DNA from: DATBFG01 sp036558645
GTDB lineage: Bacteria; Acidobacteriota; Terriglobia; Terriglobales; Acidobacteriaceae
Assembly (NCBI GenBank): GCA_036558645.1
Contig: DATBFG010000057.1
Coordinates: 1 to 57,956 of the forward strand
DNA length: 57,956 nucleotides
Direction of reading: 5' to 3'
In this document: positions 1-8,803 of the stretch, in pieces
Position numbering within the stretch: the stretch's first letter is position 1
How the letters are laid out: the number at the start of each line of letters is the position of its first letter
Translations under genes and position numbers: made by a program
Notes under the pieces: generated by a model
Seen by the model: the letters and a program-made list of their open reading frames with translations, nothing else
Told to the model about the DNA's origin: nothing
Databases searched by the model: none

Positions 1-2133
1 AACGAATTCGGATTCAGGTATTCGCGACGCGGATTGCTCTACAGCTTCTCGCGAGCCCCGGGTGGCGGTAATGTCGCGGTCAATATCCCAGGGTTTGCGT
101 TCTTTGGGCGTGAGCCATTCTCTTTCGTTGATCGCACCGAAGAGCGGTATCAACTGAAAGACAATCTCTCGTGGTCGAAGGGTACTCACAACTTCAAGTT
201 CGGAGTTGACGCCAATTACCTGCCCATTTCCGCTGACTTCACGGTGAACTTCGGCGGCATCTACAATTTCGGCCAGCTGGGAGGTTTGTTCCCGCAGCCG
301 TTTCCTGCTTTGAGCCCAGTCCAATCCTATGGCGCAGGAATTCCGGCGAACTTTATTCAGGGTGTTGGAAATCCGCACGATGCATTCTCGAATACCACAC
401 TCGGGGGCTTTGTTCAGGATAGCTGGCGCATCCGCACGAATCTGACATTGAACTATGGCGTGCGTTATGACGTCGAATTCACGCCAACGTTCGCCGCGAT
501 CAATCCATTGGCGCAGTCGGCGCAGGATACGCTGGGAATCACGCAAGGCATTCCACGTGACTTCAATAACGTTGCACCCCGAATTGGGTTGGCGTGGGAT
601 CCGCACAACAATGGCAGAAGCGTGATCCGCGCCTCATATGGCATGTTCTATGATCACCCGCTTTTGGCCCTTGCTTTCGACTCGGATGTGGCAGACGCGA
701 CGCAAGCGCCACAGCTAGTGCTGCTGCCGGGCGCGCCTGGGACATGTGATCCCTCACTCTCGAATCTGAACGCGACGAACGCATTCCAGGGATTGCTCGG
801 ATGCCTACCCTCCGCCTTCAACTATCTGCCGAACCAGCAGCGCTTCAATCCGGCGCCCAACGCTCCATCGATCTTCGTAAACCAGAATTTCCTGAATCCA
901 GCAGCGCCGGTACCATTAGCTTTCCTGCCGTTCGGCTTTCCCACCGGCAAGGGATTCGAATACGCCGTTGCGCACCAGGCAAACTTCACGTTCGAACAGG
1001 ATCTCGGTCACAACCTCTCGCTCAGCCTGGAATACAACTTCAACGGTGGGCGGCACTTGAATCGTCCGATCAATATGAACGCGGTGAAGAGCGGCCCGCT
1101 GCTTGCCAACTGGGAGGCGGCGCTCGGCGATCCCACGAATTCCGGTGCTGGCAATGGCCCTCTTGGCGTCGGTAGCGCCGGCATTCCCTGTGGAGTCACT
1201 CCTGCGGGTGCGCCCTGGGTGGCGGCCGCCTTGGCTAACTTCTTCCGACCATCGGGATTGAATCCGGCATTGGGACAGGCGTTGCTGTTGAATCCGCTTG
1301 TCGCTCCTTGCGTCGGGCTGGCACAACAGATCATCGCAGCGGATGGACTGGATGCCTCATGCGATCCAGCCACGCTCTCGGGCTGCGTGCCCTTCAGCGA
1401 TATGCCGGCCAACTACTCGAGCGGCAGCTCCGTTTATCACGGCTTCACCGCGAATCTGCGAAAGCGCTTCGGACAGCGTTACGAGTTCCTGGCGTCTTAT
1501 ACATGGTCGCACGCCATTGACGACTCGACAGACTTGCAATCTCCATTGGAACCGCAAGACAACTACAACCTGGCAGCAGAACGCTCCAATTCTCTGTTCG
1601 ATCAGCGGCATCGCTTTGTTTTCAGCGGCGTCTATTCAAGCGGGAGCCTGGGTGGTGATGGGTTCTGGCCAAAATTCTTTTCAGAATGGACGATTGCGCC
1701 AATCATCGAGGTGGCTTCCGGACGGCCTTTCAATATCATTAGCGGCGATGACCGTAACATGGATTTCAGCACGCCCACCGATCGTCCGATGGTGGCACCC
1801 CAAGGGGCCGTGAATGCCTGCGGGGATGTTGCCGCTCCGTCAGAGTTTTCGCCCAGCGGATATCTCATCCCAGCCTGCTTCCTGAATGGATCGCTGAACG
1901 GCAATCTTGGACGTAACGCCGGCACGAAGCCCTACAACGTCTTCACCGATATCGGAATTGCCAAGCGGATTCCATTGGGCGAGCGCGTCTCTCTCGAAGG
2001 ACGCGTGGACATCTTCAACTTCATCAATCGCTTCAACGTATCGGACGTGAATCCGCTGTGGGATAGCGGCCAAGTAGCGACGGCTGCATTTGACCCTCGG
2101 CAACTGCAGTTTGCGTTGCGGGTGAGGTGGTAA
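1..2133 (+). CDS. TonB-dependent receptor, Oar-like, C-terminal part (5' truncated by window edge)
   Basis: The frame is open from base 1, so this is the C-terminal ~710 residues of a longer outer-membrane protein whose start lies outside the window; the TTG at 34 is only an internal codon. The sequence shows alternating aromatic/polar beta-strand patterns, phrases typical of acidobacterial Oar/carboxypeptidase-regulatory TonB receptors (NYGVRYDVEF, APRIGLAWDPHNN, SYTWSHAIDDSTD, DQRHRFVFSGVYS), and a terminal aromatic residue (FALRVRW) as expected of the last barrel strand. From family knowledge, the missing N-terminus would carry a signal peptide, a carboxypeptidase-regulatory-like fold and a plug. 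The substrate cannot be told; such receptors take up large ligands such as oligosaccharides or siderophores. Confidence 0.88.
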   Translation, partial: NEFGFRYSRRGLLYSFSRAPGGGNVAVNIPGFAFFGREPFSFVDRTEERYQLKDNLSWSKGTHNFKFGVDANYLPISADFTVNFGGIYNFGQLGGLFPQPFPALSPVQSYGAGIPANFIQGVGNPHDAFSNTTLGGFVQDSWRIRTNLTLNYGVRYDVEFTPTFAAINPLAQSAQDTLGITQGIPRDFNNVAPRIGLAWDPHNNGRSVIRASYGMFYDHPLLALAFDSDVADATQAPQLVLLPGAPGTCDPSLSNLNATNAFQGLLGCLPSAFNYLPNQQRFNPAPNAPSIFVNQNFLNPAAPVPLAFLPFGFPTGKGFEYAVAHQANFTFEQDLGHNLSLSLEYNFNGGRHLNRPINMNAVKSGPLLANWEAALGDPTNSGAGNGPLGVGSAGIPCGVTPAGAPWVAAALANFFRPSGLNPALGQALLLNPLVAPCVGLAQQIIAADGLDASCDPATLSGCVPFSDMPANYSSGSSVYHGFTANLRKRFGQRYEFLASYTWSHAIDDSTDLQSPLEPQDNYNLAAERSNSLFDQRHRFVFSGVYSSGSLGGDGFWPKFFSEWTIAPIIEVASGRPFNIISGDDRNMDFSTPTDRPMVAPQGAVNACGDVAAPSEFSPSGYLIPACFLNGSLNGNLGRNAGTKPYNVFTDIGIAKRIPLGERVSLEGRVDIFNFINRFNVSDVNPLWDSGQVATAAFDPRQLQFALRVRW

Positions 2134-2145
2134 GTAGGGCCGGAG

Positions 2146-2802
2146 CTATTCCCTCTTTCGCGAATAGGTGCTGACGTACGCTGGCACCGAGATTGTGGCG
2201 TCTAATTGGGCATCGCGAATCGGTTCGCCGGCAACGGTGCTCAAAGGAATCACACCCGCCCAAACAGGAAATGACATATCTTCTTCGTCGTCGATTGCTG
2301 GACCCTGGCGAACTTTGCAAGAAAATTCCTCGATAGGCAGCCGCAGTACTGAGGTGGCCTTCAGCTCGCGCTCGTTTGGCTGGCGAGATTCTACCCAGCG
2401 TCCTGGAATAATATGCTCCGACAACAGACGCAGCGATTCGAGCTTCTCAGCCTGGTCTTTCACTGCAGTAGCCGTTCCCAGCACAACCACAGAACGGTAA
2501 TTCATCGAGTGATTGAAAATAGAGCGAGCCAGCACCAGACCGTCGAGCAAAGTTACGGTTACGCAAACCGCGACACCCTGATCAAGACTGCGCAGCATGC
2601 GACTCGCCGCCGAACCGTGGATATATAGATTGTCGCCTGCCCGGCCGTAGCCCGTAGGAATTACAAATGGCTGGCCATCGAGCACGAAACCCACATGGCA
2701 GATGAAGCCTTCGTCCAGGATCTTATAAGCGGTTTCGCGATCGTAGCTGCCACGATGCGGTTCGCGCACCACCCGCGTGCGCGCAGTAGGGGTTGAGGAC
2801 AT
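2146..2802 (-). CDS. Pyridoxamine 5'-phosphate oxidase-like flavin-nucleotide-binding protein
   Basis: 218 aa, cytosolic. The N-terminal half has the split-barrel FMN-binding fold of the PNPOx-like/NimA group: a Tyr-aspartyl start (SYDRETAYKILDEGF), then CHVGFVLDGQPFVIPTGYGR, then LYIHGSAASRMLR, then the SMNYRSVVVLGTA strand. The length fits this group (about 200-220 aa) rather than true PdxH. The role is probably flavin- or heme-linked reduction or detoxification, but the substrate is unknown. The ATG has a GGAG Shine-Dalgarno about 7 nt upstream. The gene is convergent with the TonB receptor and followed upstream by a quinone oxidoreductase on the same strand, so the two could be co-transcribed as redox genes. 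Confidence 0.8.
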   Translation of the reverse strand: MSSTPTARTRVVREPHRGSYDRETAYKILDEGFICHVGFVLDGQPFVIPTGYGRAGDNLYIHGSAASRMLRSLDQGVAVCVTVTLLDGLVLARSIFNHSMNYRSVVVLGTATAVKDQAEKLESLRLLSEHIIPGRWVESRQPNERELKATSVLRLPIEEFSCKVRQGPAIDDEEDMSFPVWAGVIPLSTVAGEPIRDAQLDATISVPAYVSTYSRKRE

Positions 2803-2846
2803 AGTTCGGCTCCGGAATGGAACTCAGCATGGTATCAGGAGTGCGG

Positions 2847-3821
2847 TTACGCTGACGGAAGCAACAGCAGCTTGCCGGTGGTCTTTCTGCCTTCCAGGTC
2901 CCGGTGCGCCTGTTGGGCTTCGTCCAGCGGATACACGTGCTCGATTCGTAGTTTCAGATCGCCCGATCGCACCATGCCAAGGACGTCTGATGCGCGGTGC
3001 TCAAGTTCTTCACGTGTCGCGACGTAATGACCGAGAGTTGGTCGCGTTACAAACAATGATCCCTTTTGCGAGAGCTGAATCAGATCGAACGGGGGCACTG
3101 CGCCGCTTGAGCCTCCGAACAGAACCATGAATCCGCGGGGCCGCAGTACGTTCAATCCCTTCTCAAACGTAGTCTTGCCGACCGAGTCATAAACGACGTC
3201 AACACCTTTGTTGTTCGTCAAGCGCTTTGTCTCGGCCTCAAAATCCTGATTGTTGTAAAAAATGATCTCATCCGCGCCGGCGTCGCGTGCCAGTTTGGCT
3301 TTCTCGTCCGTTGATACTGTTCCGATTACTCTTGCGCCGATCTTATGCGCCATCTGCACAAGTAGAAGGCCGACTCCGCCCGCCGCTGCATGAACCAAGG
3401 CTGTCTGTCCCTTCTTCAGCGGAAACGTATCGTGGCATAGATAATGCGCGGTCATTCCCTGCAGCATTGCAGCAGCCGCATCGCGTTCGGATAAACCGTC
3501 GGGGATACGGATCAGTTTGTCAGAGGGCACAGCGGCGTACTCTGCGTAGCTACCCATGACGTTCGTGTAAGCAACACGATCTCCGACTTTCCAACCACTC
3601 ACATTGTTGCCGATTGCGGAGATGGTTCCGGCGGCCTCCTGTCCAGGAGTAAACGGCAGCTTGGCAGCGTAGCGGCCTTCGCGGTGATAGACGTCAATAA
3701 AGTTGACACCAGCCGCGGCGACCTTGACTACGACTTCGCCGGCTTTTGCTTCAGGAGTTGGAACCTCGACGTACTGTAGGACCTGAGGACCACCGGTCTG
3801 CTGGATCTGAATAGCTTTCAT
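2847..3821 (-). CDS. NADPH:quinone oxidoreductase (zinc-independent MDR family)
   Basis: 324 aa, medium-chain dehydrogenase/reductase of the quinone-oxidoreductase (Qor) branch. The N-terminal GroES-like domain starts MKAIQIQQTGGP, and GVNFIDVYHREGRY matches the Qor substrate pocket. The Rossmann domain carries AAAGGVGLLLVQMA near residue 143, the NADPH-binding loop of the family. The catalytic and structural zinc cysteines of alcohol dehydrogenases are absent. The start is placed at the ATG beginning MKAIQI, because the nine residues before it in the longer reading have no counterpart in the family. Expected role: two- or one-electron reduction of quinones or enones in the cytosol. It is divergent from the SRPBCC gene at 4040. 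Confidence 0.85.
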   Translation of the reverse strand: MKAIQIQQTGGPQVLQYVEVPTPEAKAGEVVVKVAAAGVNFIDVYHREGRYAAKLPFTPGQEAAGTISAIGNNVSGWKVGDRVAYTNVMGSYAEYAAVPSDKLIRIPDGLSERDAAAAMLQGMTAHYLCHDTFPLKKGQTALVHAAAGGVGLLLVQMAHKIGARVIGTVSTDEKAKLARDAGADEIIFYNNQDFEAETKRLTNNKGVDVVYDSVGKTTFEKGLNVLRPRGFMVLFGGSSGAVPPFDLIQLSQKGSLFVTRPTLGHYVATREELEHRASDVLGMVRSGDLKLRIEHVYPLDEAQQAHRDLEGRKTTGKLLLLPSA

Positions 3822-4039
3822 GCAGCATTCGATCAGGGAAAGAAGCAAAAAGATTCGAGAGTGGATGATTTTATCCGGTCGGAACAGAGGCTGGAGCTCA
3901 GAAAGGATTGCTCAATGAGTTCCGAGGAGCTTACCGGGGATCACTCAAGCTGCTCGCGATTCTTGTATTTCAACTACACACCCCTTCGCCGCGGCCCGCA
4001 TCTGAGCCCTAATAAATACACAGAGAAGGGATTGTTTCT

Positions 4040-4810
4040 ATGGGAAACGAAAAAAACTACTCTGCCCACAATGGCGTGCGTCGGCGCCCCTTAACGCGGA
4101 GTTTGGGCGCCCTGGCCGGGGGAACGGCACTCGCAGTATATGGAATCACGCGGCGGTCGCCCACGGGATACGCGATTGCCGCCGCAGGCGGCTCTCTTAT
4201 TTATTACGGCTCAAGGTCAGGAAATCATCATCAATCCGCGCCCGTGACTCGGGCTAGCGTATTGCTCAATACAACTCCAGACAAGGCCTATCAATTCTGG
4301 CGGGATTTTGAGAACCTGCCGCGATTCATGCGCCACCTCGACAGTGTCACTGTGCATGACGACCGCAGGTCCAGGTGGATCGCCCGTGGTCCGGCAGGAT
4401 CTCAAGTCAAGTGGGATGCCGAGATCATTCACGACCGACCCAATGAATACATATCTTGGCGTTCGCTGCCTGGATCTGACGTCGATATGAACGGGTTCGT
4501 CCAGTTCCGCCCTGCTCATCCTGATCGCGGAACCGTGATCACAGCCGAGTTGCACTACCACAACTTCCGTGGTGCTCTCGCTTTGGCATTTTCCAAGATG
4601 CTGCTGAAAGATCCGCAGTTCCTCATCACGCAGGATCTGCGGCGGTTCAAGGCGCTCCTCGAGACTGGGGAAGTTCCCACAACCGAAGGCCAGACTCACG
4701 GACCGCGTTCGGCACTGGTTGGCGTCTTGCGCATAGCTGATCCAGATCGGTCTCTGCGACGCGAATCCAAAATCAGCGAAGTATTCAACCAGATACGGAG
4801 GACCGCATGA
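4040..4810 (+). CDS. SRPBCC (polyketide cyclase/dehydrase-like) membrane-linked protein
   Basis: 256 aa. Residues about 25-58 form a hydrophobic hairpin (LGALAGGTALAVYGITRRS, GYAIAAAGGSLIYYGS), like the YgaP/DUF2892-type membrane anchors that often precede this fold. Residues about 72-215 form a START-like SRPBCC domain (SVLLNTTPDKAYQFWRDFENLPRFMRHLDSV; WDAEIIHDRPNEYISWRSL). This combination is common next to zinc alcohol dehydrogenases in acidobacteria and proteobacteria, as here. The ATG is preceded by AGAAGGG. Its TGA overlaps the ATG of the following dehydrogenase (ATGA), so the two are translationally coupled. The function is unknown; a lipid- or hydrophobic-ligand-binding role is inferred from the fold only. 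Confidence 0.75.
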   Translation: MGNEKNYSAHNGVRRRPLTRSLGALAGGTALAVYGITRRSPTGYAIAAAGGSLIYYGSRSGNHHQSAPVTRASVLLNTTPDKAYQFWRDFENLPRFMRHLDSVTVHDDRRSRWIARGPAGSQVKWDAEIIHDRPNEYISWRSLPGSDVDMNGFVQFRPAHPDRGTVITAELHYHNFRGALALAFSKMLLKDPQFLITQDLRRFKALLETGEVPTTEGQTHGPRSALVGVLRIADPDRSLRRESKISEVFNQIRRTA

Positions 4811-6006
4811 AAGCCGTTTGTTGGATGGGTACTGAAAAGATGAGCGTGGAAACAGTTCCCGATCCTGAGATTCTCAATCCACGCGACGCGATCATACGGA
4901 TCACCAGCACGTGTATTTGTGGTTCAGATTTGCACCTCTATAACGGCTATGTTCCCACCATGGAGCAGGGCGACATCATGGGGCACGAGTTCATGGGAGA
5001 AGTAGTCGAAGTGGGCGCTGGGATCACTTCCGACAAGCTCAAGGTTGGAGACCGCGTTGTCGTTCCCTTCACCATCGCTTGCGGAAAATGCTTTTTCTGT
5101 GAGCAGCAACTTTGGTCCTGCTGCGACAACTCGAATCCGAATTATTGGATTGCGGAAAAGATGATGGGATCGTCCCCCTCTGGTTTGTTTGGCTACACAC
5201 ACATGATGGGTGGCTATGCTGGGGGACAGGCTCAATTTGCCCGTGTGCCGTTTGCCGATGTAGGTCCGCTCAAAATTCCTGACGGAATTCCGGACGAGAA
5301 AGTTGTCTTCCTCTCTGACATCTTTCCTACCGGTTACATGGGAGCCGTGAACTGCAACATTCAGCCAGGAGATACGGTCGCGATCTGGGGCTGTGGACCC
5401 GTCGGGCTGTTCGCTATCCGTAGCGCTTTCATGCTCGGAGCAGGGAGAGTCATTGCCATCGACCGTTTTCTCTATCGCTTAAGGCTCGCGCAGCAGTGCG
5501 GAGCGGAAACCATCAACTACGAGGAAGTCGACCGTGTCGTGCAGACGCTCAAAGATATGACGGCCAACATCGGCCCTGATTCCTGCATGGATGCCGTGGG
5601 AATGGAGGCCCATAGCCACGACGTGCTCTCCTTCGTCGATAAGGCTAAGCAAAAGATGAAAATTGAGAGCGATAGGCCTACCGTACTTCGCGAGTGTATT
5701 CAGGCTTGCCGGAAGGGCGGGACCGTGTCCGTACCGGGTGTTTACGTGGGCTTCGATGACACGATTCCTCTCGGCGCATACATGAACAAAGGCCTGACCA
5801 TGAAGACAGGTCAAACGCACATGATGCGCTACATGAAGCCGCTACTGGAGAGCATTCAGCGCGGCGAGATCGATCCCAGCTTTGTCATCAGCCACCGTGT
5901 GCCGATCGACAAGGCTCCGCAAATGTATAAGACATTCCGCGACAAGAAGGATAACTGTACGAAAGTAGTACTGGATCCCTGGGCGAATGGCGTAGCCGCG
6001 GCGTAA
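4807..6006 (+). CDS. Zinc-dependent alcohol dehydrogenase (glutathione-independent formaldehyde dehydrogenase-like)
   Basis: 399 aa, about the usual length for the formaldehyde-dismutase-like zinc MDR group. Catalytic zinc ligands are visible: Cys38 in CICGSDLH, and His60-Glu61 in MGHEF. The structural zinc lobe is C92/C95/C98 with C105 or C106 (ACGKCFFCEQQLWSCC). The NAD(P) loop GCGPVG lies near residues 196-201. The insertion around DKAKQKMKIESDRPTVLRE is typical of this subgroup, which oxidises formaldehyde or short alcohols without glutathione. It is translationally coupled to the upstream SRPBCC gene and followed by a good rho-independent terminator, so these two genes form an operon. 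The substrate is inferred, not shown. Confidence 0.85.
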   Translation: MKAVCWMGTEKMSVETVPDPEILNPRDAIIRITSTCICGSDLHLYNGYVPTMEQGDIMGHEFMGEVVEVGAGITSDKLKVGDRVVVPFTIACGKCFFCEQQLWSCCDNSNPNYWIAEKMMGSSPSGLFGYTHMMGGYAGGQAQFARVPFADVGPLKIPDGIPDEKVVFLSDIFPTGYMGAVNCNIQPGDTVAIWGCGPVGLFAIRSAFMLGAGRVIAIDRFLYRLRLAQQCGAETINYEEVDRVVQTLKDMTANIGPDSCMDAVGMEAHSHDVLSFVDKAKQKMKIESDRPTVLRECIQACRKGGTVSVPGVYVGFDDTIPLGAYMNKGLTMKTGQTHMMRYMKPLLESIQRGEIDPSFVISHRVPIDKAPQMYKTFRDKKDNCTKVVLDPWANGVAAA

Positions 6007-6015
6007 ATCTCCTCA

Positions 6016-6057
6016 GGGCCGCCTTGTTTATCGGTATGGGCGGCCCGATTCTTTTTG
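6016..6057 (+). terminator. Rho-independent terminator after the alcohol dehydrogenase
   Basis: A perfect 8-bp GC-rich inverted repeat, GGGCCGCC (6016-6023) with GGCGGCCC (6039-6046), is followed by GATTCTTTTTG. It lies ten bases after the dehydrogenase stop, the expected place and shape of an intrinsic terminator. Confidence 0.75.
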
Positions 6058-6238
6058 TCCTCCTTACCGAATACCGACGTCAGCGCACGAATTCCCATCG
6101 ACGAGCGCGCAAGTTGATCGACTCCCGTGACATCACTGCAATACGTTCACGTGTCATTGCGTCCAGCAATCGTGTTGGCGTATGGTTACATTCTCTTGCC
6201 TGTCGCAAGAATGAAAACCTGTGATGCATTGACTTCGA

Positions 6239-6260
6239 GTTGAGAGTATTCGCTCTCAAC
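6239..6260. promoter_or_regulatory. Perfect inverted repeat ahead of the Gfo/Idh/MocA gene
   Basis: GTTGAGAG-TATTCG-CTCTCAAC, an 8-bp perfect dyad with a 6-base centre, ends 28 bases before the ATG at 6289. It could be an operator (a 22-bp dyad fits LacI- or GntR-like dimers in size only) or a leader hairpin. It is not followed by a T run, so it is unlikely to be a terminator. Confidence 0.35.
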
Positions 6261-6288
6261 GGAGTACTCAAAAGGGGGCATATCCTTT

Positions 6289-7686
6289 ATGAAACCGTTC
6301 TCCATCACAAGGCGTGAGTTCGTTCGTCTCGGTGCCGGGACCATGGCCGCGGGAATTGCCGGCAAAGTCACGATTCTCGAACCGACTCTTCTGCAAGCTA
6401 CTCCGACACCCGCGCCGTCAGACACGGTGCGCTTCGGCATCATCGGCACAGGAACCCAGGGCTGCGATCTGCTGAGAAACAGCTTAAAGGTACCGGGAAT
6501 CGAATGTGTGGCAGCCGCCGACCTTTATGACACCCGCCACGAATCGGCCAAGGCGATCCTGCAGAAGAATATAGACACGACCCGTGAGTACCGCCGCATT
6601 CTCGATCGCAAAGACATCGATGCAGTCATCATTGCGGTCCCAGACCATTGGCACCGTCGGCTGGTCGTAGAAGCGGCACAAGCAGGCAAGGACGCATATT
6701 GCGAGAAGCCGATGTCTCACACTGCCGAAGACGGATTTGCCATGGTGGATGCGGTACAGAAGAATAAGCGGATTTGCCAGATCGGCAGCCAGCGCGTGAG
6801 TTCCATCCTTTATGCGAAGGCGAAAGAGATTTGGGACTCGGGCAGGCTCGGCCAGGTGGATACGATCGAAGCTGTGTGGGATCGCAACAGTGATAGCGGT
6901 GCCTGGGTATACCCGGTTCCTCCGGATGCGAACGAACAGACGATTGATTGGAATACCTGGCTAGGCGATGCGCCTAAGCGGCCCTTCGACGGACGCCGGT
7001 TCGTTTCCTGGCGCTGCTACAAAGACTACGGAACAGGGCTTCCCGGCGATTTGTTCGTTCACCTGATCTCCGGAATTCACTACATTACCGGGACCAATGA
7101 TGTGCCCATCCGGGCTTATTCGACCGGCGGAGTCTATCACTATAAAGATGGACGTGAGTTCGGCGACTTGCAGTGGACGATTTACGACTATCCCAAGTTC
7201 CAGGTCGTTCTGCGCTGCAACCAGAACAATAAGTACGAAGACCAGTTGTTCGCCTTCTACGGAAAAAAGGGAACCATGTTTATCCGCGGAGAAGGCGCGC
7301 CGGCAGCATTGGGCGCTGGATCGTCTCTCGCGTTCCGGCCAGAGCCTCCTTTCCAGGGAGCAGAGGGCTACTCGATTGGGTCCTGGCCTGAGAAACAGCG
7401 CGAGGAGTACCTTGCACAGTATGAGCGTGACCATCCAGGACCTGGTGTAGGCCAATACCAGGTTGAATCGGAGGAGGAGATATACGCAGCGCCTTCCGGT
7501 TACAGCGACATGGTGGACCACCTCGTCAACTTCTTCCAAGCCGTGCGGACGCGTAAGCCGGTGGTTGAGAACGAGACATTCGGCAATAACGCGGCACTGA
7601 CGGGATGTCACATGTCGAATTATTCATACTTCAACAAGACGGTCGCAGTATGGAACGCAAGTTCAAAGAGCATCAAGAGCAGCTAA
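6289..7686 (+). CDS. Tat-exported Gfo/Idh/MocA family oxidoreductase
   Basis: 465 aa. The N-terminus is a twin-arginine signal (SITRREFVRLGAG, arginines 8-9) followed by a short Ala/Gly-rich hydrophobic stretch, so the enzyme is exported folded, presumably with its nicotinamide cofactor bound. The mature part begins with a Rossmann fold (RFGIIGTGTQGCDLL) and has the family EKP motif in YCEKPMSH near residues 138-140. The C-terminal half is the usual alpha/beta substrate domain. Such exported enzymes oxidise sugars or act on 3-keto-glycosides; the substrate here is unknown. The Shine-Dalgarno AAAAGGGGG is strong. The next gene, a Tat-exported sugar isomerase, starts 14 bases after the stop, so they form an operon. 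Confidence 0.85.
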   Translation: MKPFSITRREFVRLGAGTMAAGIAGKVTILEPTLLQATPTPAPSDTVRFGIIGTGTQGCDLLRNSLKVPGIECVAAADLYDTRHESAKAILQKNIDTTREYRRILDRKDIDAVIIAVPDHWHRRLVVEAAQAGKDAYCEKPMSHTAEDGFAMVDAVQKNKRICQIGSQRVSSILYAKAKEIWDSGRLGQVDTIEAVWDRNSDSGAWVYPVPPDANEQTIDWNTWLGDAPKRPFDGRRFVSWRCYKDYGTGLPGDLFVHLISGIHYITGTNDVPIRAYSTGGVYHYKDGREFGDLQWTIYDYPKFQVVLRCNQNNKYEDQLFAFYGKKGTMFIRGEGAPAALGAGSSLAFRPEPPFQGAEGYSIGSWPEKQREEYLAQYERDHPGPGVGQYQVESEEEIYAAPSGYSDMVDHLVNFFQAVRTRKPVVENETFGNNAALTGCHMSNYSYFNKTVAVWNASSKSIKSS

Positions 7687-7700
7687 GGAGGAACGAATCG

Positions 7701-8576
7701 ATGATGAATCGGCGAACGTTCATACGCAATACGTCAATGGGTTTTGCGGCAGCCGTTATGGCGAGCCGCTTTCAGGAAAATCTCTGGGGCACGCCGCTCG
7801 GCAAGCCGATCGGACTTCAGCTGTACACACTGCGCGATTTATTAGAAAAGGACGTGCCGGGAACGATCAAGCAGTTGTCAGCCATCGGTTACCACGATGT
7901 CGAAATCTATTCGCTCTATAAAAGGCCAGCTGCAGAATTTTCAAAGATTTTGAAGGACAACGGAGTCACGGCATCGAGTGGACATTACCTGCTGCCCGCG
8001 GTGAAGAATACCTGGGATAAGCAGCTTGAGGATGCTAAGACTCTTGGACTCCAATACATGGTGCTTGCGATTCTCGATGAAAAAGACCGCAAATCCATGG
8101 ACGACTACAAGCAACTCGCAGAATTGCTGAACAAAACTGCGGAGAAGACGAAGCAAGCAGGGATTCAATTCTGCTATCACAACCATAATTTTGAGTTCAC
8201 GAAGTATGGAGATACCACCGCGTACGACTACCTGCTGGGCGCGCTCGATCCGAAGCTGGTGAAGTTTGAAATGGATTGCTTCTGGGTGACTCATGCGGGA
8301 CAGGATCCGGTTGCATATTTCAAGAAGCATCCCGGCCGCTTTCCTCTTCTACACATCAAAGACATGAAGGACAAACCCGCTCCTACACAGACGCTCGATG
8401 CCAAGATGGGATTGTTCGCTCCCGTAGGCCATGGATCCATCGACTGGAAGAGGATCTTTGCGGCCGCGCCCGAGGCGGGCGTGGAACACTACTACGTCGA
8501 ACAGGACTATTGCGAGGTCCCCCCGCTCGAGGCGGTGAAAATGAGCTACGAATATCTGCAGAAGATGGAGGGGTAA
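7701..8576 (+). CDS. Tat-exported sugar phosphate isomerase/epimerase-like TIM-barrel protein
   Basis: 291 aa from the ATG at 7701. This start is chosen because a perfect TAAGGAGG lies at 7684-7691 and the resulting N-terminus (MMNRRTFIRNTSMGFAAAVM) is a Tat signal; the longer reading overlaps the upstream gene. The mature domain is an AP-endonuclease-2-like TIM barrel (GLQLYTLRDLLEKD, CYHNHNFEF, KFEMDCFWVTHAG, LLHIKDMKD, VGHGSIDW), with the His/Glu/Asp metal ligands of xylose-isomerase-like sugar epimerases. Paired with the upstream exported Gfo/Idh/MocA enzyme, it probably works on an oxidised sugar or glycoside intermediate in the periplasm. The name reflects the fold; no phosphate substrate is expected outside the cytoplasm. 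Confidence 0.84.
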   Translation: MMNRRTFIRNTSMGFAAAVMASRFQENLWGTPLGKPIGLQLYTLRDLLEKDVPGTIKQLSAIGYHDVEIYSLYKRPAAEFSKILKDNGVTASSGHYLLPAVKNTWDKQLEDAKTLGLQYMVLAILDEKDRKSMDDYKQLAELLNKTAEKTKQAGIQFCYHNHNFEFTKYGDTTAYDYLLGALDPKLVKFEMDCFWVTHAGQDPVAYFKKHPGRFPLLHIKDMKDKPAPTQTLDAKMGLFAPVGHGSIDWKRIFAAAPEAGVEHYYVEQDYCEVPPLEAVKMSYEYLQKMEG

Positions 8577-8598
8577 GGCACTTTTTTCTCATCTCTGG

Positions 8599-8634
8599 GT
8601 GCCCCACCCTTCTTGGTGTTCGAAGGGTGGGCAC
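8599..8634. repeat. REP-like imperfect palindrome
   Basis: GTGCCCCACCCTTC and GAAGGGTGGGCAC form a 13-bp stem with one bulged C around a 9-base loop, 23 bases after the isomerase stop. No T run follows on the plus strand. It may act as an mRNA-stabilising or attenuating hairpin. GTGCCCCACCC-type palindromes are, from memory, frequent in acidobacterial intergenic DNA. Confidence 0.45.
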
Positions 8635-8672
8635 TTACTCCGGAGAGCCACCACACTCCGGTCCCCACGCCC

Positions 8673-8703
8673 TTGACACTCCTTATCATTGAACGCATAT
8701 AGT
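8673..8703 (+). promoter_or_regulatory. Candidate sigma-70 promoter for glyA
   Basis: A perfect -35 TTGACA at 8673-8678 is followed by CATATAGT. The best -10 is TATAGT at 8698-8703 (19-base spacing), or CATATA with a 17-base spacing. It lies about 100 bases before the glyA ATG. The match is by eye only. Confidence 0.45.
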
Positions 8704-8803
8704 GGAAGGTTGCGTTTGAGCCGCTGAGCCGATTGTCAGCGCGCGCAATCCGTGTCCGCTGACGCGGGCATAGTTTGATCACTTCATCCTTCGAGAGACC
8801 ACG

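Noticed and set aside
3861..4094. 77-aa ORF ahead of the SRPBCC gene
   Set aside because: It overlaps the real start at 4040, has no Shine-Dalgarno and no domain; it is a chance frame.
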